Counted from the first letter of the stretch, positions 7,896 to 19,041 are shown. The stretch: 64,000 bases of DNA from Rahnella ecdela (GCF_019049625.1 NZ_JAFMOY010000128.1:124001-188000), one strand, 5' to 3'. Program-made: numbers and translations. The notes: generated from the letters alone by a model not told the origin.

Positions 7896-9134
7896 ATGCA
7901 TAATTCTCCAAATACTGCGTCCCTTTTGGGTCGGCAGGCACTTTTGTTCCCTCTGTGTCTGGTACTTTTCGAGTTCGCGACCTATATCGGTAACGATATG
8001 ATCCAACCGGGTATGCTGGCCGTCGTGGCTAATTTCAATGCCGGGGAAGAATGGGTGCCGACATCCATGACCGCCTATCTTGCTGGCGGGATGTTCCTGC
8101 AATGGCTGCTCGGGCCGTTGTCAGACCGCCGCGGGCGTCGTCCGGTACTGCTGACCGGCGTGACCTTTTTCATCATCACCTGTCTGGCGATTTTGTTCGT
8201 ACAAAATATCGAACAGTTCATGGTGATGCGTTTCCTTCAGGGGATCAGCCTGTGCTTTATCGGCGCCGTCGGGTATGCCGCGATACAGGAATCCTTTGAA
8301 GAATCGGTGTGTATCAAGATTACCGCCATGATGGCCAACGTCGCGCTGATTGCACCTCTGCTCGGCCCGCTGGCCGGTGCGGCGCTGATCCACGTCGCGC
8401 CGTGGCAGCTGATGTTTGTAATATTTGCCGTGCTCGCCGCCATTGCGCTGTGGGGTTTGTGGAAATCCATGCCGGAAACGGCTTCCCGCCTCGGTGAACC
8501 GTTCTCCATGCCCAGCCTGCTGCGTGATTACAAACATGTGCTGAATAACCGTCAGTTCGTGTGTGGCGCGCTGGCGATTGGTTTTGCCAGCCTGCCGCTG
8601 CTGACATGGATTGCCCAGTCGCCGGTCATTTTAATCAGCGGCGAAGGCTTAGCGGCCTACGATTACGGCATGCTGCAGGTGCCTATTTTCGGCGCGCTGA
8701 TTATCGGCAACATGACGCTCGCGCGCCTGACCGGCAAACGCACGGTCGAATATCTGATTAAGCTGGGCGCAGGCCCGATGGTCGTCGGTTTGCTGGTAGC
8801 CGCCGTGGCCACGCTGTTTTCCGCGCACGCGTATCTGTGGATGACCGCCGGTCTGAGCCTGTATGCCTTCGGAATTGGTGTGGCCAACGCCGGTTTGTAC
8901 CGCCTGACGCTGTTCTCCAGCGACATGAGCAAAGGCACGGTTTCTGCTGCAATGGGTGTGATCAGCATGATGATTTTCACGCTGGGAATTGAGCTGGCAA
9001 AAGTGGCTTACGTCGAAGGCGGAGCGGGCATGTTTAACATGTTCAATCTGTTCAGCGGCCTTGCGTGGCTGGCGCTGGTGGTGGTTTTCCTGCGTAGCCG
9101 TCAGGTGGTATTGCCGCCAAATAGCGTAGTTTAA
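7896..9134 (+). CDS. mdfA: Multidrug efflux MFS transporter MdfA
   Basis: A 412-residue, 12-segment drug:H+ antiporter. It matches E. coli MdfA (410 residues) along its length: [19 protein letters not shown] with the functional membrane-embedded Glu (E26 in E. coli), [10 protein letters not shown] (Asp34 in E. coli), [20 protein letters not shown], the MFS motif [12 protein letters not shown], and [20 protein letters not shown]. It exports cationic and neutral drugs, including chloramphenicol. The ATG at 7896 gives the MdfA N terminus; its ribosome binding site is weak. The 238-bp gap to the divergent wecH holds both promoters; I see no other feature there. Confidence 0.94.
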   Translation: MHNSPNTASLLGRQALLFPLCLVLFEFATYIGNDMIQPGMLAVVANFNAGEEWVPTSMTAYLAGGMFLQWLLGPLSDRRGRRPVLLTGVTFFIITCLAILFVQNIEQFMVMRFLQGISLCFIGAVGYAAIQESFEESVCIKITAMMANVALIAPLLGPLAGAALIHVAPWQLMFVIFAVLAAIALWGLWKSMPETASRLGEPFSMPSLLRDYKHVLNNRQFVCGALAIGFASLPLLTWIAQSPVILISGEGLAAYDYGMLQVPIFGALIIGNMTLARLTGKRTVEYLIKLGAGPMVVGLLVAAVATLFSAHAYLWMTAGLSLYAFGIGVANAGLYRLTLFSSDMSKGTVSAAMGVISMMIFTLGIELAKVAYVEGGAGMFNMFNLFSGLAWLALVVVFLRSRQVVLPPNSVV

Positions 9135-9142
9135 TACTAAAA

Positions 9143-9176
9143 CGCCAATAACGCCGATGCCGGGGCGTTATTGGCG
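9143..9176. terminator. Strong hairpin after mdfA (probable terminator)
   Basis: CGCCAATAACGCC (9143-9155) pairs perfectly with GGCGTTATTGGCG (9164-9176), a 13-bp stem with an eight-base loop, 8 bases after the mdfA stop. There is no U-run on either side, so it may be Rho-assisted or act as a 3'-end stabiliser. Confidence 0.55.
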
Positions 9177-9180
9177 CAGG

Positions 9181-9287
9181 GAGTTTGGACACGGACTGCA
9201 CGGAAGAACCGGAGCGTACACAGAGTACGTGAGGATTCTGAGTACTGCCCGGGTTCAAAATACCAAGTAAAATAGCCCCATTAAAAC
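9181..9287. repeat. Possible interspersed 3'-UTR repeat between mdfA and aldB
   Basis: The stretch contains GCGTAC-ACAGA-GTACGT and other palindromic blocks and ends just before the aldB stop. It resembles a type of intergenic repeat I associate with Serratia and relatives, but only one copy is present here, so the assignment rests on recall and is weak. Confidence 0.3.
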
Positions 9288-10826
9288 TTAGAATAACCCC
9301 ATCGGTTTACTCGAATAAGAAACGAGTAAACATTTCGTTTGCTGATAGTGATCCAGCATCATCTTGTGGGTTTCGCGCCCGATACCGGACTGTTTGTAGC
9401 CGCCGAACGCCGCATGCGCCGGATAGGCGTGGTAACAGTTGGTCCAGACACGACCGGCCTGAATGTTGCGCCCCATGTGATAGGCCACGTTGCAATCGCG
9501 GCTCCAGACGCCCGCCCCCAGTCCGTACGCCGTATCGTTGGCGATTTGCAGCGCCTCATTCATATCTTTAAACGTGGTCACTGCCAGCACCGGTCCGAAG
9601 ATTTCTTCCTGGAAAACGCGCATGTTGTTTTTACCCAGCAGAATGGTCGGCTGCAGGTAATAACCGTCGTTCAGTGTGCCTTCGAGTTTTTTCTTCGCGC
9701 CGCCGGTGAGCACTTCCGCGCCCTCTTTTTTACCAATTTCGATATAATCCAGAATAGTTTTCATCTGACCGGCAGAGACCTGAGCGCCCATCTGCGTTTC
9801 CATATCCAGCGGATTACCGGTTTTTATCGCCTCAACGCGTTTAATGGCGCGTTCCATAAAGCGTTCGTAGATAGATTCCTGCACCAGCGCGCGGCTCGGA
9901 CAGGTACAAACCTCGCCCTGATTGAAGGCAAACAGCGCGAAGCCTTCCAGCGCTTTGTCGAAGAACTCATCTTCTTTGTCCATCACATCCGCAAAGAAGA
10001 TATTTGGGGATTTACCGCCCAGTTCCAGCGTCGCCGGGATCAGGTTTTGTGCGGCATATCCTGCGATTTGCTGGCCGACTTCAGTCGAACCGGTAAAGGC
10101 CACTTTGGCGATGCGTTTAGACGTCGCCAGATATTCACCGATTTCTCCGCCTGCACCATTAACCACATTGATGACGCCCGCAGGCAGAATGTCCTGCACC
10201 AGTTCCATCAGCAGCAGAACAGAAAGCGGGGTCAGTTTTGCCGGTTTGAGCACGATGCAGTTACCTGCCGCCAGCGCCGGTGCCATTTTCCAGCAGGCCA
10301 TCAGCAGCGGGAAGTTCCACGGGATGATTTGCGCCACCACGCCCAGCGGTTCGTGGAAGTGATAGGCGACAGTTTCGCTGTCGATTTCGCTGATCCCGCC
10401 TTCCTGCGCACGTACGCAGGACGCGAAATAGCGGAAGTGGTCGATGGCTAAAGGCACATCTGCGCCACTGGTTTCGCGGATAGGTTTACCGTTATCCCAG
10501 GTTTCGGCATTTGCCAGCAATTCGAGGTTTTGTTCCATACGATCGGCGACTTTAAGCAACAGGTTTGCCCGCTGCTGTACCGGCATTTTGCCCCAGTCGT
10601 CTTTGGCTTTATGGGCGGCATCCAGCGCCAGTTCAACGTCATCGGTGCTGGAACTGGCGACTTTACACAGCACTTCACCGGTGACCGGCGTCAGGTTGTC
10701 GTAATACCCTTTTTTCACCGGCGCGACCCATTCACCCCCAATGAAATTGTCGTATTGTTTTTTGAGTTTGAGCGGGAAACCGTATTCTTCCGGTTTGACG
10801 GCATGAGGGTTTTTATCATAAGCCAT
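9288..10826 (-). CDS. aldB: Aldehyde dehydrogenase AldB
   Basis: A 512-residue cytoplasmic NAD(P)-dependent aldehyde dehydrogenase, the exact length of E. coli AldB, with near-identical blocks: [65 protein letters not shown] (catalytic Glu) and [20 protein letters not shown] (catalytic Cys). The C terminus [17 protein letters not shown] also matches. It oxidises acetaldehyde and related aldehydes and is a stationary-phase enzyme in E. coli. AAAGGAG precedes the start. In E. coli selB and selA lie between aldB and yibF; here they do not. Confidence 0.93.
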   Translation of the reverse strand: MAYDKNPHAVKPEEYGFPLKLKKQYDNFIGGEWVAPVKKGYYDNLTPVTGEVLCKVASSSTDDVELALDAAHKAKDDWGKMPVQQRANLLLKVADRMEQNLELLANAETWDNGKPIRETSGADVPLAIDHFRYFASCVRAQEGGISEIDSETVAYHFHEPLGVVAQIIPWNFPLLMACWKMAPALAAGNCIVLKPAKLTPLSVLLLMELVQDILPAGVINVVNGAGGEIGEYLATSKRIAKVAFTGSTEVGQQIAGYAAQNLIPATLELGGKSPNIFFADVMDKEDEFFDKALEGFALFAFNQGEVCTCPSRALVQESIYERFMERAIKRVEAIKTGNPLDMETQMGAQVSAGQMKTILDYIEIGKKEGAEVLTGGAKKKLEGTLNDGYYLQPTILLGKNNMRVFQEEIFGPVLAVTTFKDMNEALQIANDTAYGLGAGVWSRDCNVAYHMGRNIQAGRVWTNCYHAYPAHAAFGGYKQSGIGRETHKMMLDHYQQTKCLLVSYSSKPMGLF

Positions 10827-10927
10827 GATGGAACTCCTTTATGCAGCAGGTTTTAGCAGAGCGCTGCATAAAGTTTAGGCAGTGAAAATCTAACCGGCGG
10901 GATGTAAAGAGAACTCTTCGAGCGGCT

Positions 10928-11569
10928 TCACACCTTTTTTGCTGCAACGCTGGCGTTACCGCTTCCAGGTGGCGTCGTGCGCGCAAAACTCTCCCGCTGG
11001 AACAGGCGTTCAACCAGTTTTATCAGCTCGGGATGTTCGACACACCAGCCTGGCGCAATACGCCTGAAGTTGATGTACCCCAGACAGCAGGCGACGGCGA
11101 TATCGGCCACGTTGAGGCTTTCAGAATTGAGCAGCGTACGGCTGGCCGCATGTTTTTCCAGTGCATCCAGCCCGCGCAGCAGCTTTTCCCGCTGACGCAA
11201 AATCCACGCTTCATTTCGCTTATCGGCATCGCGGCGGCCTTCCAACACTAATGCCACAGCGGCATCCGTCACGCCATCGGCCAGTGCTTCGATTTGCTTA
11301 ACCCGCAAAGCTTCCAGCGGCTGCCACGGCAACAGCGTCGGCGCGACATTCATCAGCTCAATGAACTGCACAATAATCGGGGAATCATAGAAAATTTCGC
11401 CATCGTCGGCGACCAGCGCGGGGACTTTACCGAGAGGATTGAACTGCGTGATTTTGCAGCCCGGTTCATGAGGGGTATCGTTGATGAAATCAAAGGGGAT
11501 GCCTTTTTCCAGCAACATCACCGAAATTTTGCGCACATACGGGCTGGTATAACTGCCGATCAACTTCAT
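10928..11569 (-). CDS. yibF: Glutathione S-transferase family protein YibF
   Basis: A 213-residue GST-fold protein: N-terminal thioredoxin-like domain ([40 protein letters not shown]) and all-helical C-terminal domain with [18 protein letters not shown]. coli YibF is 202 residues; the extra tail here is about ten residues. It binds glutathione; its substrate is unknown. AGGAGGG lies upstream of the ATG. Its placement directly upstream of aldB shows the selAB gap in the locus. Confidence 0.88.
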   Translation of the reverse strand: MKLIGSYTSPYVRKISVMLLEKGIPFDFINDTPHEPGCKITQFNPLGKVPALVADDGEIFYDSPIIVQFIELMNVAPTLLPWQPLEALRVKQIEALADGVTDAAVALVLEGRRDADKRNEAWILRQREKLLRGLDALEKHAASRTLLNSESLNVADIAVACCLGYINFRRIAPGWCVEHPELIKLVERLFQRESFARTTPPGSGNASVAAKKV

Positions 11570-11653
11570 CAGACCCTCCTGTTTTCGCCGGAACCTCTTT
11601 TAAAGCTAGCAGCCGTGCCGGGGTTTACCAGTTACGGCTGCCAGATTTACAGG

Positions 11654-12559
11654 TTATTGCGCGGGAAACAGGAACGGGTTAATCCCGCTGCCAGACAAGC
11701 CTTTATCTTCCATGCGGTCATCGAGCAGCAGCGTCGCCAGGTCGTCGGCAACGGCGTCTGCCTGCGGATCTTTATCCTGATAAATCAGTTTCAGGTACGC
11801 GCCGCAATCATCACAGGATTCCGCTTTTACCGTTGCCTGTTCGTCGTCGATGGACCAAAGATTGAGATGTTCCATCTCATCGCAGTTACTGCATTTCGCG
11901 CGCACCACGTGCCATTCACTTTCGCAAAGATTGCAGTGCAGATAACGCAGACCGCTGGCCGCTATCACCGCAGAAACCGGAATACTGCCGCAAACCGGAC
12001 AGAACTGGCGGTTTTCGCCGTAATCCGCACGCCCGACGCCCCGCAGTTGCGCCGCCATCTGCACCCAGTACAGGGACAACGCCGCCCAGATAAACGGTGC
12101 TTTGTCGGCGGGAACGTGTTTGAAATCCTGGCATAGCAGTTCTGTCGCCATCATTTCACGCTGAAGGTTCGGGGAGTGTTCAAGACGTTCCAGCACCGCA
12201 CGCACCGGCTCAGAAGCCTCCGGTTTGAGGACAGCAATCAGCGCGTCCAGCAGTCTCAGCCAGTGCGACGTACGCGGGTAAAGACTGCAATCGAGCGGCG
12301 GTTTACCGGCGGCTTTTTGCAATTCGGCGCTCAGATCGATTTCGAGCGGGAATGTCTCAAGCACCTGCTGCTGCGCATCACAAATCGTGGCGGCAAAGTT
12401 CAGATACCCGTCGAGCGGGCTGTCTTCTGCCAGTTTTTTCAGGCGATCGGCACGGTTCTGGTAGAGCGTTTTCAGGTTAGCGAACAGTACCGGCGGAATG
12501 TCTCCCGCCGTTTTTTTACCGTCAGCCAGTAAGTCCTGCGCAACTATCTGGATGCTCAT
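11654..12559 (-). CDS. fdhE: Formate dehydrogenase accessory protein FdhE
   Basis: A 301-residue cytoplasmic, rubredoxin-like chaperone needed for formate dehydrogenase assembly, acting with the Tat-exported catalytic subunit. Four CxxC pairs are visible in the C-terminal half: [18 protein letters not shown] and CDDCG, the FdhE iron-binding set. The start codon overlaps the fdoI stop (ATGA), so the genes are translationally coupled and fdhE is the last gene of fdoGHI-fdhE. Confidence 0.93.
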   Translation of the reverse strand: MSIQIVAQDLLADGKKTAGDIPPVLFANLKTLYQNRADRLKKLAEDSPLDGYLNFAATICDAQQQVLETFPLEIDLSAELQKAAGKPPLDCSLYPRTSHWLRLLDALIAVLKPEASEPVRAVLERLEHSPNLQREMMATELLCQDFKHVPADKAPFIWAALSLYWVQMAAQLRGVGRADYGENRQFCPVCGSIPVSAVIAASGLRYLHCNLCESEWHVVRAKCSNCDEMEHLNLWSIDDEQATVKAESCDDCGAYLKLIYQDKDPQADAVADDLATLLLDDRMEDKGLSGSGINPFLFPAQ

Positions 12560-13215
12560 CCGGCTTTCCTCCCGCTCTCGTCTTGTTCTTTTTTCTGCTC
12601 TTCATCGCGCACCTGACGATACCAGCGCGGATGGTGATACTTCGCCCATGACACCGGTACTTTGCCGCCGGTCATCGCGTCAATAGAGCCTTTCGCCCAG
12701 GTCGCGGCGTAGATGTGCATGATGATCACCAGAATCAGCCCGATACCGGCCAGCGAATGCACCAGCAGCGCCAGACGGATCAGCGGGATCGGGAAGTAAT
12801 CCGCAAACCACGGACGCCAGATAATGACGCCACTGGCCATCAGCAGAACCAGACAGCTGATCGCCGCCCAGAACACGCATTTCTGACCAAAGTTATAGCG
12901 GCCGGTGTCACCGACTTCATGGTTGGTCAGCACTTTGCCGATGTTTTTCGCCCACACGATGTCGTCTTTTTCCGGCAGATTGTGTTTCCAGTAACGGAAA
13001 AACATGCCGAGGAAAGAGACGAACATCACCACGCCGAAGAACGGGTGCAGAATGCGCGCCATTTGCGGGGTGCCGTACACGTTCATCAGCCAGTTAAACG
13101 ATGGGAAAAAGAAGCCGATACCGCTCAGTGCGAGCGTCACAAAACAAAAGGCAACAATCCAGTGATTGAGGCGTTCCGCCAGGTTATAGCGCTGGATTAA
13201 CTTCTCTTTTTTCAT
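12556..13215 (-). CDS. fdoI: Formate dehydrogenase-O cytochrome b556 subunit (gamma)
   Basis: A 219-residue inner-membrane subunit carrying two b hemes that passes electrons from formate to quinone. Four membrane segments are visible, with heme-ligand histidines in [25 protein letters not shown] and the fourth segment ([22 protein letters not shown]). The C-terminal cytoplasmic tail is charged and lysine/glutamate-rich. It overlaps both fdoH (start in the fdoH stop, ATGA) and fdhE (ATGA). Confidence 0.93.
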   Translation of the reverse strand: MKKEKLIQRYNLAERLNHWIVAFCFVTLALSGIGFFFPSFNWLMNVYGTPQMARILHPFFGVVMFVSFLGMFFRYWKHNLPEKDDIVWAKNIGKVLTNHEVGDTGRYNFGQKCVFWAAISCLVLLMASGVIIWRPWFADYFPIPLIRLALLVHSLAGIGLILVIIMHIYAATWAKGSIDAMTGGKVPVSWAKYHHPRWYRQVRDEEQKKEQDESGRKAG

Positions 13216-14123
13216 GGCCGTTTCTCCTCATCGTCATGTTTATCTTCTCCTTGCGCATGCTCTTCCTCTTTGACGTAATTCGGCCCCACGCCGAGGAAAT
13301 GGAAGGCCGCCGCCGCAAAGGTCACCGCGAAGCCCACTGCGGCCAGCGGTTTCCAGACACCTTTCCATAAAGTGACCGCCGCGCTGATCGCCGGATCTTT
13401 CGGCAGCCCGTGATACAGCTGCGGGTTGTCGGCGTGATGCAGCACGTACATCACGTGCGTGCCGCCGACGCCCTGCGGATCGTACAAACCGGCGTGTTCA
13501 AATCCGCGGCCTTTCAGCTCGCTGACGCGTTCTGCGGCTAAATCCTGCATCGCGGTTTTGGTGCCGAAATGGATTGCACCGGTCGGACAGGTTTTCACGC
13601 AAGCCGGTTCCTGACCGACGCTCACGCGGTCAACGCACAGTGTGCATTTATAGGCACGGTTATCCTGTTTGTTGATGCGCGGAACGTTGAACGGACAACC
13701 GGCGATGCAGTAACCGCAGCCGATGCAATGTTCCGACTGAAAATCGACGATGCCATTGGCGTATTGCAAAATCGCGCCTTCCGCCGGACAGGCTTTCAGA
13801 CAGCCCGGATCGGCACAGTGCATGCAGCCGTCTTTGCGGATCAGCCATTCCAGCTTGCCGTTTTGTTCCACTTCTGAGAAACGCATCACCGTCCAGGATT
13901 TCGCACTGAGATCCAGCGGATTGTCGTAAACGCCGGTATTAATCCCGACTTCATCGCGCAGGTCGTTCCATTCGGAACAGGCGACCTGACAGCCTTTACA
14001 GCTGATGCAGGTGGTGACGTCGATGAGTTTCGCCACTTCCTGCTGATGGTCACGGGCGCGCGGCGCTGGCGTGAATCCGTTGGTTGCGGACTTACGAAGT
14101 ATGTCCTGTGATTGCATTGCCAT
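13212..14123 (-). CDS. fdoH: Formate dehydrogenase-O iron-sulfur subunit (beta)
   Basis: A 303-residue periplasmic-side electron-transfer subunit with four [4Fe-4S] clusters. The cysteine motifs are visible in order: [38 protein letters not shown] and [22 protein letters not shown] single membrane anchor lies near residues 250-275 ([19 protein letters not shown]), followed by a charged tail. It follows fdoG by 12 bases and overlaps fdoI by four. Confidence 0.94.
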   Translation of the reverse strand: MAMQSQDILRKSATNGFTPAPRARDHQQEVAKLIDVTTCISCKGCQVACSEWNDLRDEVGINTGVYDNPLDLSAKSWTVMRFSEVEQNGKLEWLIRKDGCMHCADPGCLKACPAEGAILQYANGIVDFQSEHCIGCGYCIAGCPFNVPRINKQDNRAYKCTLCVDRVSVGQEPACVKTCPTGAIHFGTKTAMQDLAAERVSELKGRGFEHAGLYDPQGVGGTHVMYVLHHADNPQLYHGLPKDPAISAAVTLWKGVWKPLAAVGFAVTFAAAAFHFLGVGPNYVKEEEHAQGEDKHDDEEKRP

Positions 14124-14135
14124 AATTCGCCTCCG

Positions 14136-17100
14136 TTAGACCTTTTCCACGTTAACCAGGAACGCCTTGAACTCCGGCGTTTGCGAGTTAGCATCGCCGA
14201 CTGACGGCGTCAGCGTGTTGGCTAAGTAGCCCTTACGCGTCGCGCCTTCAAAGCCCCAGTGGCAAGGAATGCCAATGGTATCGACGTGTTTACCGTCGAT
14301 GGTCAGCGGCCGGATGCGTTTGGTCACCACGGCTTTCGCCACGATGAATCCGCGCTTCGAGGAGACTTTCACCTCATCGCCCTGCGCAATGTCTTTCGAG
14401 GCGGCCAGAGCTTCGCCGATCTCGATAAACTGCTCAGGCTGAGCGATGGCATTCAGTAACGCGTGTTTGGTCCAATGGCGGAATAATTCGGTGATCGAAT
14501 AAGTGGTCGCCACATACGGGAAATCTTTGGCGGTGCCCATATTTGGCAGATCGCTGGCAAAAATACGCGCGACCGGATTTGAGATAACGTTCGGGTGCAG
14601 CGGATTGGTGCCAATCGGCGATTCAATCGGTTCGTAATGCTCAGGGAACGGGCCGTCGGCCATTTTGTCGGTGGAGAATAAACGCCCGACACCTTCCTGT
14701 TGCATGATGAACGGCCCGACGCCGGAACCCGGCGCTGCGGCGCTGTAATCCGGGACATCAAAGCCGGTCCATTTCGCGCCATCCCAGCGGATGATTTCGC
14801 GTTTCGGATCCCAGGGTTTGCCCTGCGGGTCAGCGGAGGCGCGGTTATACAGAATGCGGCGGTTGAGCGGCCAGCACCATGCCCAGCCTGACGTGCAGCC
14901 GAGACCGGAGGGATCGGCGTTATCACGGCGCGCCATCTGGTTACCGGCTTCTGTCCAGCTACCGGCGTAAATCCAGCAGAAACTGGCGGTGCTGCCGTCG
15001 TTTTTAAGATGCGCAAAGGTCGAGAGCTGCTGACCTTTTTTCGCCAGCAGATTGCCCTGATCGTCATGGATATCAGCCAGCGCTTTGCCGTTGGCTTCGC
15101 GGGCGATTTCTTCCGGCAGCGGGTCGAGCGGATCCTGATAATCCCACGCCATATTCATCACCGGCAGCGGATTCGCGCCGCCTTCTTTCTGGTACAGCTC
15201 GCGCAGTTTCATAAACAGGCGCGCGATAATTTTGCCGTCGTGCAGCGCTTCACCTGGTGGTTCAGAGGCCTGAAAATGCCATTGCAGCCAGCGAGCGGAG
15301 TTCACAATCGAACCGTTTTCTTCAGCAAAACAGGAAGATGGCAGGCGGAACACTTCGGTCTGAATATCGGCGGTCGGCACGTCGTTCATCGCGCCGTGGT
15401 TTTGCCAGAAGTTCGAGGACTCGGTCACCAGCGGGTCAATCACCACCATATATTTCAGTTTTGAAAGCGCGCGCGAAGACTTGTTTTTGTCCGGAAACGC
15501 CGCCAGCGGGTTGAAGCCCTGCACGATGTAACCGTTCATTTTGCCTTCGGTCATCAGCTCGGCCTGTTGCATCACGTCGTAGCTTTTGTCCCATTTTGGC
15601 AACCAGTCAAAGCCCCAGTCGTTCTCTGCCGTGGCATGATCACCCCAGAAGCTTTTCATCATGCTGACGAAGAAGTTCGGCGTGTTTTTCCAGAAGTTCA
15701 CCTGTCCGTCCACCAGCGTCGGCGGCGTAATCTGTTGCAGATAATCGGTAAAGTTGGTCTGTTTTTCGGAAGGCAAAGGCATATAGCCCGGCAGGTTCAG
15801 CGACAGCAAACCGAGGTCGGTATAACCCTGAATATTGGAGTGTCCCCGCAGGGCATTCACGCCGCCGCCAGGCATACCAATGTTGCCGAGCAGCAATTGG
15901 ATCATCGCCGCACAGCGGATGGTTTGCGCGCCGCCGGTGTGATGCGTCCAGCCCAGTGCGTACATAATGGTCGAGGTTTTATCGCGCGCGCAGGTTTGTG
16001 CCAAAATGGAGCTTATCAGCAGGAAATCTTCTTTCGAGGTGCCGCACAGGCGCTCCACCAGTTCCGGCGTGTAACGGGAAACATGCTCTTTCAGCAGATT
16101 CCAGACACAGCGCGGGTCCTGTAAGGTTTTGTCCTGCTTCGCCAGGCCTTTTTCATCCAGCTGATAGTGCCAGCTGTCTTTGTTGTAGGATTTTTTCGTC
16201 GCATCGAAGCCGCTGAACAGGCCGTCGTTGAAAGCATAATCTTCCCGCACCAGCAGGCTGGCGTTGGTGTATTCCCTGACGTATTCGGTCTGAATTTTAT
16301 TATGCGTAATCAGGTAGTTGATCATGCCGAGCAGGAAGGCAGTGTCCGAACCAGCACGGATCGGCGCGTAAATATCAGCCACGGCGGCGCTGCGGTTGAA
16401 ACGCGGATCGACGACGATGACTTTAGCGTTATTTTTAGTTTTCGCCTCAATCACCCATTTGAATCCGACCGGATGCGCTTCTGCCGCATTTCCGCCCATA
16501 ATCAAAATGACATTGGCGTTTTTGATGTCCACCCAGTTATTGGTCATCGCGCCCCGACCAAAGCTTGGGGCTAATGCCGCGACCGTCGGGCCATGACAAA
16601 GACGGGCCTGGCAGTCGATCGCTACCATACCCAGCGCGCGGGTGAATTTCTGATCCAGCAGGCCGGTTTCATTACTGGCCGCAGATGAGCACAACATGCC
16701 GGTGGTCAGCCAGCGGTTAACAGTGACGTTATTTTCATTTTTCTCAACGAAGTTGGCGTCGCGGTCATCTTTCATCAGACGGGCGATACGGGAAATCGCC
16801 TCATCCCAGCTCAGTCGCTGCCATTTATCGGAGCCGGGCGCGCGGTACTCCGGATATCTCAGACGGCCTTCGCTGTGGATGTAATCCAGCACACCTGCGC
16901 CTTTCGGGCACAACGAGCCACGACTGACCGGATGATCGGCGTCACCCTCTACGTGGAAGATATTTTCAGAGACGTTTTTCGCGCCGTCGCCCTGGCTGTA
17001 AATCAGCATGCCGCAACCGACTGAGCAGTAAGTACAGTTGTTGCGGGTTTCACGGGAGCGAAGCAGCTTATATTGGCGGGTTTCCGCCAGCGCCATTGTG

Positions 17101-17183
17101 GGAGTAAATCCTAATAATGCCGCTGTAGTGCCGGCCATACCGCCCGCACATATCTTGAATAATTGTCTTCTGCTGACTTGCAT
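14136..17183 (-). CDS. fdoG: Formate dehydrogenase-O catalytic subunit, cysteine variant
   Basis: A 1015-residue molybdopterin (bis-MGD) enzyme oxidising formate in the periplasm. The N terminus has a Tat signal (SRRQLFKICAGG) ending ALAETRQ; the [4Fe-4S] motif is CTYCSVGC...SLCPKG. E. coli FdoG has selenocysteine, encoded by TGA, at residue 196 (ARVUHGPTVA); here codon 196 is TGT (16596-16598) and reads ARLCHGPTVA, so the frame is uninterrupted. The start at 17183 gives the Tat signal; an ATG ten codons upstream would displace it. First gene of fdoGHI-fdhE, divergent from fdhD. Confidence 0.95.
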   Translation of the reverse strand: MQVSRRQLFKICAGGMAGTTAALLGFTPTMALAETRQYKLLRSRETRNNCTYCSVGCGMLIYSQGDGAKNVSENIFHVEGDADHPVSRGSLCPKGAGVLDYIHSEGRLRYPEYRAPGSDKWQRLSWDEAISRIARLMKDDRDANFVEKNENNVTVNRWLTTGMLCSSAASNETGLLDQKFTRALGMVAIDCQARLCHGPTVAALAPSFGRGAMTNNWVDIKNANVILIMGGNAAEAHPVGFKWVIEAKTKNNAKVIVVDPRFNRSAAVADIYAPIRAGSDTAFLLGMINYLITHNKIQTEYVREYTNASLLVREDYAFNDGLFSGFDATKKSYNKDSWHYQLDEKGLAKQDKTLQDPRCVWNLLKEHVSRYTPELVERLCGTSKEDFLLISSILAQTCARDKTSTIMYALGWTHHTGGAQTIRCAAMIQLLLGNIGMPGGGVNALRGHSNIQGYTDLGLLSLNLPGYMPLPSEKQTNFTDYLQQITPPTLVDGQVNFWKNTPNFFVSMMKSFWGDHATAENDWGFDWLPKWDKSYDVMQQAELMTEGKMNGYIVQGFNPLAAFPDKNKSSRALSKLKYMVVIDPLVTESSNFWQNHGAMNDVPTADIQTEVFRLPSSCFAEENGSIVNSARWLQWHFQASEPPGEALHDGKIIARLFMKLRELYQKEGGANPLPVMNMAWDYQDPLDPLPEEIAREANGKALADIHDDQGNLLAKKGQQLSTFAHLKNDGSTASFCWIYAGSWTEAGNQMARRDNADPSGLGCTSGWAWCWPLNRRILYNRASADPQGKPWDPKREIIRWDGAKWTGFDVPDYSAAAPGSGVGPFIMQQEGVGRLFSTDKMADGPFPEHYEPIESPIGTNPLHPNVISNPVARIFASDLPNMGTAKDFPYVATTYSITELFRHWTKHALLNAIAQPEQFIEIGEALAASKDIAQGDEVKVSSKRGFIVAKAVVTKRIRPLTIDGKHVDTIGIPCHWGFEGATRKGYLANTLTPSVGDANSQTPEFKAFLVNVEKV

Positions 17184-17327
17184 GAAAGACTCCTTCCCAT
17201 CATTTGTTAACACATTGCTTTCAAATTGGCGCTTTCCGACGCAGATGCGGAAGCGGTAAAATTAAAGCCGAGTATCCATAGTTTTTGTACGGCTTATGTA
17301 GCCGGAATGTTTATAAGGTTATTGCCA

Positions 17328-18170
17328 ATGGATGTCCATCAAGTAAAAGAACTGGCCGAAAAAGATGATAAAAAAGTGACTCAGATCATCGGAGCCAGCC
17401 AAAAACCGGTGATGCAGCGCACACATCCTGGCGAACTGGAAAACGACTGGATTGCAGAAGAAGTCCCCGTCGCGCTGGTCTATAACGGGATCTCGCATGT
17501 GGTGATGATGGCGTCGCCGAAAGATCTCGAAGCCTTTGCGCTGGGATTTTCGCTGTCGGAAGGGATTATTGAATCGGCGGCGGATATTTTCGGGCTGGAT
17601 GTGACACCAAACTGTAACGGTATTGAAGTTAACATCGAATTATCGAGCCGCCGTTTTGCCGGACTGAAAGAGCGCCGCCGTGCCATGGCGGGCCGCACCG
17701 GTTGCGGCGTGTGTGGCATTGAGCAACTGGGCGATTTGTTCCGTCCGCTCGCACCGCTGCCGTTTACCCAAACGTTTGAGCTGGCAAATCTGGATAACGC
17801 ATTGAATCAGCTTAAATCCGTGCAGGAAATTGGCCAGCTCACCGGCTGTACGCACGCCGCTGCATGGATAACATCGCAGGGTGAATTACTGGGTGGCTGC
17901 GAAGACGTGGGACGTCACGTGGCACTCGACAAAATGCTCGGCCTGCGTGAAAAGCAAAGCGAATGGAAAACAGGTGCCGCGTTGGTGTCGAGCCGCGCCA
18001 GCTATGAAATGGTGCAGAAAGCCGCGATGTGCGGCGTCGAAATTCTGTTTGCCGTCTCCGCAGCCACGACGCTGGCGGTAGACGTTGCCGAAAAATGTAA
18101 CCTGACGCTGGTCGGTTTCAGCAAACCAGGGCGGGCAACGGTGTATACGCATCCGCAAAGACTGCGTTAA
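17328..18170 (+). CDS. fdhD: Sulfurtransferase FdhD for formate dehydrogenase
   Basis: A 280-residue cytoplasmic sulfur carrier that passes sulfur from IscS to the molybdenum cofactor of formate dehydrogenase. The functional CxxC is visible in [13 protein letters not shown], and [30 protein letters not shown] and [14 protein letters not shown] match E. coli FdhD (277 residues). The ATG at 17328 gives the family length with an ATAAGG site upstream; earlier in-frame starts add unrelated sequence. Divergent from fdoG, as in E. coli. Confidence 0.94.
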   Translation: MDVHQVKELAEKDDKKVTQIIGASQKPVMQRTHPGELENDWIAEEVPVALVYNGISHVVMMASPKDLEAFALGFSLSEGIIESAADIFGLDVTPNCNGIEVNIELSSRRFAGLKERRRAMAGRTGCGVCGIEQLGDLFRPLAPLPFTQTFELANLDNALNQLKSVQEIGQLTGCTHAAAWITSQGELLGGCEDVGRHVALDKMLGLREKQSEWKTGAALVSSRASYEMVQKAAMCGVEILFAVSAATTLAVDVAEKCNLTLVGFSKPGRATVYTHPQRLR

Positions 18171-18279
18171 CACTTTAAGCATCACGTGCCTTTAGACAAT
18201 TTAGGATTGTTTGCGGTTATCTGGTTCTAAGCCCCGTATAACAGGCGCTTACGAGTACCCGTACAAAGCATGGAGCATA

Positions 18280-18298
18280 GATAATCATTTTCAATATC
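18280..18298. promoter_or_regulatory. Fur box upstream of sodA
   Basis: GATAATCATTTTCAATATC matches the 19-bp Fur consensus in 15 positions by eye. It lies 81 bp before the sodA start; E. coli sodA is repressed by Fur. Iron repression here is inferred. Confidence 0.7.
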
Positions 18299-18378
18299 AT
18301 TTAATTAACTATAATGATCCGACTGATTACGCGGTGCTCACAATGACGGTGCCGCCCTACACTATGGAGACGATGAAC

Positions 18379-18999
18379 ATGAGTTATTCACTGCCATCAC
18401 TGCCTTACGCATACGACGCACTCGAACCGCATTTCGACAAAGAAACGATGGAAATCCATCACTCTAAACACCACCAGGCTTACGTGAACAACGCGAACGC
18501 TGCACTGGAAAGCCTGCCAGAACTGGCAAAACTTCCTGTTGAAGAGCTGATCGCAAACCTGGACAAAGTGCCTGCGGATAAGAAAGTTGCACTGCGTAAC
18601 AACGCAGGCGGCCACGCTAACCACAGCCTGTTCTGGAAAGGCCTGAAAACCGGCACCACCCTGCAGGGCGAACTGAAATCTGCTATCGAACGCGATTTCG
18701 GCAGCGTTGACGCTTTCAAAGAAACTTTTGAGAAAGCAGCAACCACTCGTTTCGGTTCAGGCTGGGCATGGCTGGTTCTGAAAGACGGCAAACTGGCCGT
18801 TGTTTCAACTGCAAACCAGGACAGCCCGCTGATGGGCGAAGCTGTTTCCGGCGCATCCGGTTACCCGCTGCTGGGTCTGGACGTTTGGGAGCACGCTTAC
18901 TACCTGAAATATCAGAACAAACGCCCTGATTACATCAAAGCCTTCTGGGATGTTGTAAACTGGGACGAAGCAGCAAAACGTCTGGCTGAAGCGAAGTAA
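18379..18999 (+). CDS. sodA: Manganese superoxide dismutase
   Basis: A 206-residue cytoplasmic enzyme that dismutates superoxide to oxygen and hydrogen peroxide. Metal ligands are visible: His27 in METHIHHSKHH-like segment (MEIHHSKHH), His in [13 protein letters not shown], and Asp/His in [14 protein letters not shown]. The [10 protein letters not shown] and [12 protein letters not shown] segments fit the manganese rather than iron enzyme. The start at 18379 gives the standard N terminus [18 protein letters not shown]; upstream in-frame codons are ignored. Monocistronic, with a Fur box upstream and a strong terminator downstream. Confidence 0.96.
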   Translation: MSYSLPSLPYAYDALEPHFDKETMEIHHSKHHQAYVNNANAALESLPELAKLPVEELIANLDKVPADKKVALRNNAGGHANHSLFWKGLKTGTTLQGELKSAIERDFGSVDAFKETFEKAATTRFGSGWAWLVLKDGKLAVVSTANQDSPLMGEAVSGASGYPLLGLDVWEHAYYLKYQNKRPDYIKAFWDVVNWDEAAKRLAEAK

Positions 19000-19041
19000 T
19001 TTCGCTTTACCGCCCTTAACGGGCACGATGTTTCCGCCAAT

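Noticed and set aside
9181-9287. A third copy of the 24749/58481 repeat
   Set aside because: It also sits next to a minus-strand stop codon (aldB), but its sequence does not align to the other two; at most it belongs to a different repeat family.
9339-10451. 370-codon open frame antisense to aldB
   Set aside because: It lies wholly inside aldB, which is a near-full-length match to a known enzyme; the antisense translation is low-complexity and resembles no family. Long antisense frames are common in GC-rich enterobacterial genes.
14136-17183. Possible hidden TGA selenocysteine codon in fdoG
   Set aside because: The frame is continuous for 1015 codons and the codon at the Sec position is TGT, so no recoding is needed.
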